A DNA stretch of 50,352 nt, from the NCBI GenBank assembly GCA_025454395.1, contig JALOOM010000016.1, forward strand, positions 1 to 50,352. Reading direction: 5' to 3'. This stretch comes from Elainella sp. Prado103 (GTDB lineage Bacteria > Cyanobacteriota > Cyanobacteriia > Elainellales > Elainellaceae). Shown here one piece after another: positions 45,784 through 50,352 of the stretch. The notes under the pieces were generated by a model. That model saw only the letters and a list, made by a program, of their open reading frames with translations. It was not told the origin of the DNA and made no database searches. The position numbers and the translations under genes were made by a program. The stretch's first letter is position 1. The number at the start of each line of letters is the position of its first letter.

Positions 45784-46040
45784 GAAATGGTTTCAAAAGA
45801 AAAAGCTAAACTCTTGCTTGGCATTCTGACTTTAGCGGTTGCTCACTCGTTTAAGAGCAGGATGGACTGAAACAAGAAACCCCTGATCGCTCCAGTCTAA
45901 GGGGGAGGGGCTTGGAAAAGCATCAATAGCGTATTCTCTCATAGTACCCAGAAAGGATCGATTAGATGACAAGCCTCCCAAAAATCACGGAGTCCTTCTA
46001 TTCAAATGGCTACCATGGTTTTTAGAAATTAACTCAGTTC

Positions 46041-46350
46041 TGACCTTGTCTGCATCTGACCTTGTCTGTATCTGACCTTGTCTGCATCTGACCTTGTCTG
46101 CACCTGACCTTGTCTGCACCTGACGCTGTCCTGATTGACTGACCAATCTTTTCCCCTCATCCCTAAATCCCTTCTCCCACTAGGGGCGAAGGGACTTGCA
46201 ATCAAATCCTGGTTCGAAAGCCCTCGCCCGCTCTGGGAGAGGGGGTGGGGTGTAGCTTGCTTCTGCGTAGCAGTGGGTAGTTTGAGTTTTGTCAGTCAAT
46301 CAGGACGCTGTCTGTATCTGACCTTGTCTGTATCTGACCCTGTCTGGAAT
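46041..46350 (+). repeat. 16-bp tandem array interrupted by a MITE
   Basis: Five 16-bp units (TGACCTTGTCTGCATC with C/T variants) occupy 46041-46120. A variant unit beginning TGACGCTGTC is cut at 46130 by the MITE-like element. After the element the array resumes with GACGCTGTCTGTATC (46304), one more standard unit and a diverged one. The MITE was therefore inserted after the array had formed. Confidence 0.95.
46131..46303. mobile_element. MITE-like element, complete copy
   Basis: This 173-bp non-coding element starts CTGATTGACTGAC (46131-46143) and ends with its exact reverse complement GTCAGTCAATCAG (46291-46303), a perfect 13-bp terminal inverted repeat. It is flanked by the 9-bp direct repeat GACGCTGTC (46122-46130 and 46304-46312), a target-site duplication. 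Inside are hairpin-forming segments (CCCTTC/GAAGGG) and CTCCC/GGGAG blocks. It has no transposase and would need one in trans. A near-identical copy starts at 50200. Confidence 0.93.
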
Positions 46351-46408
46351 CGACTCCTCGATCCCATGGCAGACAAGCAATGACTGATCAGTAACTACCG
46401 ACCAGCAC

Positions 46409-47572
46409 TTACCGACAAGCAGTGAGGTTAGGGGTTAACCGTTCTAAAATTTGCCCTAGTACTAGCGCTGTCCAATCTACATCAGCCAGCGTGGTTTCTC
46501 GTCCGAGGGTGAGTCGAATCCCAGATTTGGCAGCCCGATCGCTATAACCCATGGCTTTCAGGGTACTGCTCGGTAGCAATTTGCCACTGCTACAGGCAGA
46601 GCCCGAACTAATGCCGATGCCGGCTAAATTCATCTGGCGCACCAACGTTTTGCCACTCAGTTGATCGCCATCCCCACAGCGCAGATAAAAACTGACATGG
46701 TGAGGGAGCCGATGGACTCGATCGCCAGTCACTTCCAAACGATCGCAGCCTCTCAATTGTTCAAACAACCGATCTCGTAAGGTTTGTAACCGAAGTGCTT
46801 CGGTGGTTACTTCCTGAGCAGCCAACTCGGCTGCTAGCCCAAATCCAGCAATCGCAGCGACAGGTTGAGTGCCTGACCGGAGCTGAAATTCTTGACCTCC
46901 ACCTAAAATCAACGGTACCAGTTCTACTCCAGGACGCACATAGAGTGCTCCTACCCCCTGTGGGCCGTAGAGTTTGTGACTCGAAAGTGACAGGAGATCA
47001 ACCGGCAACCGCTGAACATCGATCGGCAATCGACCAGCCACCTGTACGGCATCGGTATGAAAAATTGCCCCATGGGCTTGGGTTATTTGCCCCAACAAAT
47101 CGATCGGTTGCAGGGTGCCAACTTCACTTTGACCATAGATGATCGACACCAGAACCGTATTGGATCGCAGTGCAACTTTGAGATCGATTGGATCTACGCG
47201 CCCTTGGGCATTGACGGGTAAGCGGGTTACTTGCCAGCCGCGCTGTTCTAGATAACGGACGGGTTCAGCGATCGCCGAGTGTTCTACGCTGGAAATAATC
47301 AGATGCTGGGGAGTAGGGTAGCGGTTTGTGATGCCAAAAATGGCGTAGTTATCGGACTCAGTGCCGCCGGACGTAAACACGATCGAGTCAGATTCTGCGT
47401 TCAGCAGCTCAGCAACTTGCAGACGAGCAACTTCCAGTCGTGTTGCGGCCCGTTCTCCCCATTGGTGCAGACTCGAAGGATTGCCCCATTGCTCTGTGAG
47501 GACGATTTGCATCAAGGCGTTAACTTCCGAACGAGTCGGTGTGGTTGCACTATGGTCTAGATAAATTTGCAT
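46409..47572 (-). CDS. NifS/IscS-type cysteine desulfurase
   Basis: This cysteine desulfurase of about 387 residues belongs to group I. It has YLDHSATTPTR at the start, GGTESDNYAIFG, the PLP lysine in SLSSHKLYGPQGVGALYV (near residue 190) and a long active-site loop with the catalytic Cys in GISSGSACSSGK. It supplies sulfur for Fe-S clusters, tRNA thiolation or cofactors, separately from SufS. I chose the ATG at 47572 (MQIYLDH); an ATG two codons upstream is equally possible. It is not next to an iscU or nifU gene, so nifS is not implied. Confidence 0.92.
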   Translation of the reverse strand: MQIYLDHSATTPTRSEVNALMQIVLTEQWGNPSSLHQWGERAATRLEVARLQVAELLNAESDSIVFTSGGTESDNYAIFGITNRYPTPQHLIISSVEHSAIAEPVRYLEQRGWQVTRLPVNAQGRVDPIDLKVALRSNTVLVSIIYGQSEVGTLQPIDLLGQITQAHGAIFHTDAVQVAGRLPIDVQRLPVDLLSLSSHKLYGPQGVGALYVRPGVELVPLILGGGQEFQLRSGTQPVAAIAGFGLAAELAAQEVTTEALRLQTLRDRLFEQLRGCDRLEVTGDRVHRLPHHVSFYLRCGDGDQLSGKTLVRQMNLAGIGISSGSACSSGKLLPSSTLKAMGYSDRAAKSGIRLTLGRETTLADVDWTALVLGQILERLTPNLTACR

Positions 47573-47630
47573 AGTCATGAGCCGATCAGTCTTAAGAGCA
47601 TTACCACATTCCATCTCAGGCTATCATGTG

Positions 47631-47690
47631 CCGATTGGTGACCTGTACTGGTTGGTGACCTGTGCCAATTGGCGGCCTATGCCGGTTGCC
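47631..47690 (+). repeat. diverged 17-bp tandem repeat
   Basis: Three 17-bp units of the form CCGATTGGTGACCTGTA with several substitutions, plus a partial fourth. The divergence suggests an older array than most in the window. Confidence 0.75.
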
Positions 47691-47702
47691 GAGTGGCTTC
47701 AG

Positions 47703-48167
47703 CTACTTCGGAAACACAGGAGTGGTGCGATCCTGGGTATCAGACTCGCTATCATCATCCTCTCCATGAGACTGCCCCGTGATTTGGGTCGGCACCATGG
47801 GCATGTCAGGGCGAGGGTGGCTCATCTTAGAGGCAGGCAGGGTCTCCGATAATTCTCGGAAGGCGGCTTCACCCATCCGAATTTGAATATTGGGGCCCGA
47901 TCGCGCTAAACGAATAATAGAACCGTCTGTAATTGTGGTTTGGGTGATGCGTTTGCCATTGAGATAGGTGCCGTTGGTACCGAGATTAACCACTTCCCAT
48001 TCCAAGCCGACACGACGCAATTCCACATGCCGTCGAGAAACAACCGCACTATACAGAATGACTTGATTCTCAGTCGATCGCCCAATTCGAATCACGGACT
48101 CATTCGGAAAAGTCCAGACTTGAACTGGAACTTGTTTGATCGGGTGTAAAAGGGAAAGGATAATCAC
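47703..48167 (-). CDS. FHA domain protein
   Basis: This 154-residue protein consists of a forkhead-associated domain (~1-105) that binds phosphothreonine peptides, with GRSTENQVILYSAVVSRRHVEL and NLGTNGTYLNGKRI. A polar, acidic tail follows. The start is a GTG at 48167 with a weak ribosome binding site. It probably partners a Ser/Thr kinase encoded elsewhere. A second FHA gene lies 117 bp upstream on the same strand. Confidence 0.88.
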   Translation of the reverse strand: MIILSLLHPIKQVPVQVWTFPNESVIRIGRSTENQVILYSAVVSRRHVELRRVGLEWEVVNLGTNGTYLNGKRITQTTITDGSIIRLARSGPNIQIRMGEAAFRELSETLPASKMSHPRPDMPMVPTQITGQSHGEDDDSESDTQDRTTPVFPK

Positions 48168-48284
48168 ACAGGTCAGCGCAAATGAAAAAGTCAGTCACCA
48201 GAAAAGGCGGAGTAAATTCACCAGGCGACAGGTTATTAGCTCCTTTATATCCTATGTTGTCTCGTGGCTAACCAGAACCATTAA

Positions 48285-49052
48285 TCAGGAAATTTGGAAC
48301 AAAAAGGTTACTTTATCTCCTTTTCCTAACGCAATCCGATCGCCTGGACGCAAGCGGTGTCGATTTCCACTGGGTAGGGGTGAATTGTTGATATAGGTGC
48401 CGTTTGAACTCCCCACATCCTCAATATAATAAATATCGCCTTCAATTCGAATATCCGCGTGAATTCGCGAGACGATCTCCGAATGGGGAAAGCCAGAAAC
48501 ATCCACATCCGGTGGAATTCGATCGTTGGGTTTACCGATGTGAATGACCGCTAAATTGACCGGCAGTTCGACCAGCGTGTTGGTTTGCACATGCAGGAGC
48601 CGAGCCACTTGAGTTTGCAGTTGCGTTTGCGAGTTCGTTGGAACGGCCGCCATCGCAGTGGCAACACTGGGGGAAGACTCAGGAATGACTGCGATTGATG
48701 GGGTTGATGAGACTAGGCTGGGGTCAGGTGCGTCTGGCACTGGCAAGCTGACGCTGCCAACCAACGGGTCAGGCTGAATGAGAGGTTCGGGAGCCGCCAG
48801 ATCGGGTAAATCAAACCCAGATGCCATGGCGAAGTCTGGAGAGATGGGAGCAGAAAGATGGGATCTCTCCACCTCAGCACCCGACTGGTGGGCTTGCAAA
48901 TTAAAACCACATTGCCCACAGAAGCTGGCATCGGCTTGAATAGATGCGCCACAACTAGGACAATTCATCATCATGGGTAGGGGGGTATAACATGCTTCGC
49001 ACTGAACTGCTGCCTCTGGGTTTTGATGATTACAATTTGGACAAACGATCAT
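48285..49052 (-). CDS. zinc-ribbon/FHA domain protein
   Basis: This 255-residue protein has two N-terminal zinc ribbons (CPNCNHQNPEAAVQCEAC and CPSCGASIQADASFCGQC, residues ~4-55), a Ser/Pro-rich linker (~60-150) and a C-terminal FHA domain (IHIGKPNDRIPPDVDVS; SRIHADIR; SNGTYINNSPLP). I chose the ATG at 49052, which has AAGGGAAGG upstream; the frame extends 25 codons further without support. The zinc-ribbon plus FHA combination is common in cyanobacteria, where it probably forms signalling adaptors. Partner unknown. Confidence 0.88.
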   Translation of the reverse strand: MIVCPNCNHQNPEAAVQCEACYTPLPMMMNCPSCGASIQADASFCGQCGFNLQAHQSGAEVERSHLSAPISPDFAMASGFDLPDLAAPEPLIQPDPLVGSVSLPVPDAPDPSLVSSTPSIAVIPESSPSVATAMAAVPTNSQTQLQTQVARLLHVQTNTLVELPVNLAVIHIGKPNDRIPPDVDVSGFPHSEIVSRIHADIRIEGDIYYIEDVGSSNGTYINNSPLPSGNRHRLRPGDRIALGKGDKVTFLFQIS

Positions 49053-49143
49053 GCGACCTTCCCTTAACACTCGCCTGTGGTGTGACAGCGCACCCGGAGG
49101 GGCAAAAGTTTCGCTTCCATCATACACCTAACCGTTGATTCGA

Positions 49144-49878
49144 CTAATCGCCGATCCCATTGGCTAAGTTTTTCCCAGCGGCTTGATCCAAAAGCCACCA
49201 GAGTTCACCTTGAGGTTGAATCAGGCGGGCCGGATAGGTGGCTGCATCGGCTTCTGGGGCAAAAATCTCTGCCAGGGCAGGTTGCTTGCTGGCTCCTGCC
49301 ACCATAAACAGAACGCAGCGGGCTTGATTGATCAAAGGCGCGGTGAAGGTCAGGCGCGGTTGCCCATCTTTGTTGCCGACCGTGACTAGCCGATCGGTGA
49401 CTGTGAGCGCTGGAGTATGGGGAAAGAGAGAAGCCGTATGTCCGTCATCCCCCATCCCTAATAAAACCACATCAAAACAAGGGAAGATTCCGGGCTGAAT
49501 CTGAAAAAACTGCTGAAGTTCTTGTTCATGTCGATCGGCAGCAGCTTGAGGATCGGCAGCATCCGTGCGCATTGGGTGAATGTTGGCGGCCGGGATGGCG
49601 ATCCGATCCAACCAAGCGGCTCGAGCCATACCTTCATTGCTATCGGGATGATCAGGCGGCACATAGCGTTCATCTCCCCAGAACACATGTACCTGAGCCC
49701 AAGGCAAATCTTGTTGGGCTAAGGCCTCGTATAACGGTTTTGGTGTGCTCCCGCCGGATAAAGCGATCGTACATTGTCCCCGCTCAGTGATCGCATTTTG
49801 CAGTTGCTCAACTACTAAAAATAACGATCGATCGATCAAAGCTGCTCGATCGGGTAAAACTTCAATATGCTGTCCCAT
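49144..49878 (-). CDS. pgl: 6-phosphogluconolactonase
   Basis: This 244-residue protein of the Pgl/DevB type hydrolyses 6-phosphogluconolactone in the oxidative pentose phosphate pathway, the main night-time NADPH source in cyanobacteria. Visible are CTIALSGGSTPKPLYEAL, VHVFWGDERYVPPDHPDSNEGMA and LLGMGDDGHTASLFP. No zwf or opcA gene is adjacent. It ends 91 bp before the zinc-ribbon/FHA gene start. Confidence 0.95.
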   Translation of the reverse strand: MGQHIEVLPDRAALIDRSLFLVVEQLQNAITERGQCTIALSGGSTPKPLYEALAQQDLPWAQVHVFWGDERYVPPDHPDSNEGMARAAWLDRIAIPAANIHPMRTDAADPQAAADRHEQELQQFFQIQPGIFPCFDVVLLGMGDDGHTASLFPHTPALTVTDRLVTVGNKDGQPRLTFTAPLINQARCVLFMVAGASKQPALAEIFAPEADAATYPARLIQPQGELWWLLDQAAGKNLANGIGD

Positions 49879-50199
49879 AAATTCAACTCCAGACTGGAAG
49901 ATGGATTAAACAAGCTGGCTGCTGTGCCCCGAATCTAATTTTATGTATCTGGTATCACGCTCACTCTAATCCTGTATCACTCTAGGCAATTCGCTTCCCA
50001 GTCGCCAAAATAAACCAGGATTCTTTAACGATTGCGACCAAAATCCATAACAGGTAACCCTGAATTCTCTGAACCAGTCCCTGAACCAGTCCCTGAACCA
50101 GTCCCTGAACCAGAGAATATTCTGTTGTATTCTGCTGCCCCTGGGGCATTCTGTAATTTGAGCCACCTTGTTTGGGTAATCTGGGGTAACCCACTGAAG
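49879..50199. other. intergenic region upstream of pgl
   Basis: About 320 bp with no supported gene. It holds the 12-bp tandem repeat at 50071-50113 and presumably the pgl promoter. Confidence 0.5.
50071..50113 (+). repeat. 12-bp tandem repeat
   Basis: Three perfect copies of GAACCAGTCCCT and a partial fourth. Intergenic. Confidence 0.93.
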
Positions 50200-50352
50200 C
50201 TGATTGACTGACAAATCTTTTCCCCTCATCCCTCAATCCCTTCTCCCACTAGAGGCGAAGGGACTTGCAATCAAATCCTGGTTCGAAAGCCCCTCGCCCG
50301 CTCTGGGAGAGGGGTTAGGGTGTAGCTTGCTTCTGCGTAGCAGTGGGTAGTT
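50200..50352. mobile_element. MITE-like element, second copy, cut by window end
   Basis: The sequence from CTGATTGACTGAC (50200-50212) to the window end matches the first 153 or so bases of the 46131-46303 element, with about six substitutions and one indel. The right inverted repeat should lie about 20 bp beyond the window. The left flank CCACTGAAG (50191-50199) is the expected target duplication. Confidence 0.88.

Larger units (their letters stand above)
45784..46408. other. repeat-rich intergenic region
   Basis: About 625 bp without a gene. It consists largely of a 16-bp tandem array (46041-46130 and 46304-46350) split by a MITE-like element (46131-46303). The part nearest the crp-family gene (45784-46040) presumably carries its promoter. 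Confidence 0.7.

Noticed and set aside
46409-47572. Nitrogen-fixation gene nifS
   Set aside because: No nifU, nifB or other nif gene is present; only the desulfurase family can be claimed.

Overview
The window is cyanobacterial chromosome. The evidence is an NDH-1 cluster (ndhA-I-G-E) followed by a cyanobacterial-type NAD kinase, ferredoxin-thioredoxin reductase, the sufBCDS operon with its SufR repressor, a Cph1-type phytochrome with an Rcp1-like response regulator, a CikA clock-input kinase, two cyanobacterial RRM proteins and frequent GCGATCGC/CGATCG palindromes. The moderate GC content and loose gene packing would suit a filamentous, Leptolyngbya-like organism. The genus is a guess.

Layout. 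1-1.9 kb is gene-poor, with direct repeats and a 12-bp tandem array. 1.9-3.2 kb holds a small exported protein, an RRM protein and rpsU. 3.4-10.5 kb holds a class III aminotransferase, a degenerate methylglyoxal-synthase/lipid-kinase fusion, a TpsB/ShlB outer-membrane transporter, a membrane pentapeptide-repeat protein and a DUF1350 protein. 10.6-17.1 kb is the Fe-S assembly locus: sufB-C-D-S on the minus strand with ftrC upstream, and sufR divergent. Two CAAC-N6-GTTG SufR operators lie between ftrC and sufR. 17.1-18.4 kb has a conserved hypothetical protein and a sigma-70-like protein. 19.0-23.0 kb is ndhA-I-G-E-nadK, followed by tRNA-Lys(TTT). 23.3-27.0 kb has a Tat-type flavin amine oxidase, a YciI-like protein, smpB and a second RRM protein.

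27.3-37.7 kb is a light/clock signalling neighbourhood: cikA (with two candidate chromophore cysteines and a pseudo-receiver), a methyltransferase, a REC-GAF-histidine kinase, an rcp1-like regulator, a cph1-like phytochrome, a 71-residue protein and a LabA-like NYN protein. 37.8-40.6 kb holds an alpha/beta hydrolase, PrxQ peroxiredoxin and a UDP-glucuronate epimerase-like enzyme. 41-49.9 kb holds a membrane-anchored helical-repeat protein, an M61 peptidase, a Crp-family regulator, a NifS/IscS-type cysteine desulfurase, two FHA proteins and 6-phosphogluconolactonase.

Two things stand out beyond the genes. First, short perfect tandem repeats with 11-19 bp units are everywhere and their unit sequences are unrelated. 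Inside genes the units are 12 or 15 bp; between genes lengths such as 11, 13, 14, 16, 17 and 19 also occur. The largest is a 14-bp unit repeated 19 times at 40677-40942. Second, a 173-bp non-coding MITE-like element at 46131-46303 has perfect 13-bp terminal inverted repeats and a 9-bp target duplication and sits inside a 16-bp tandem array. A second copy begins at 50200 and runs off the window end. No CRISPR array, prophage, defence island or full-length transposase was seen.
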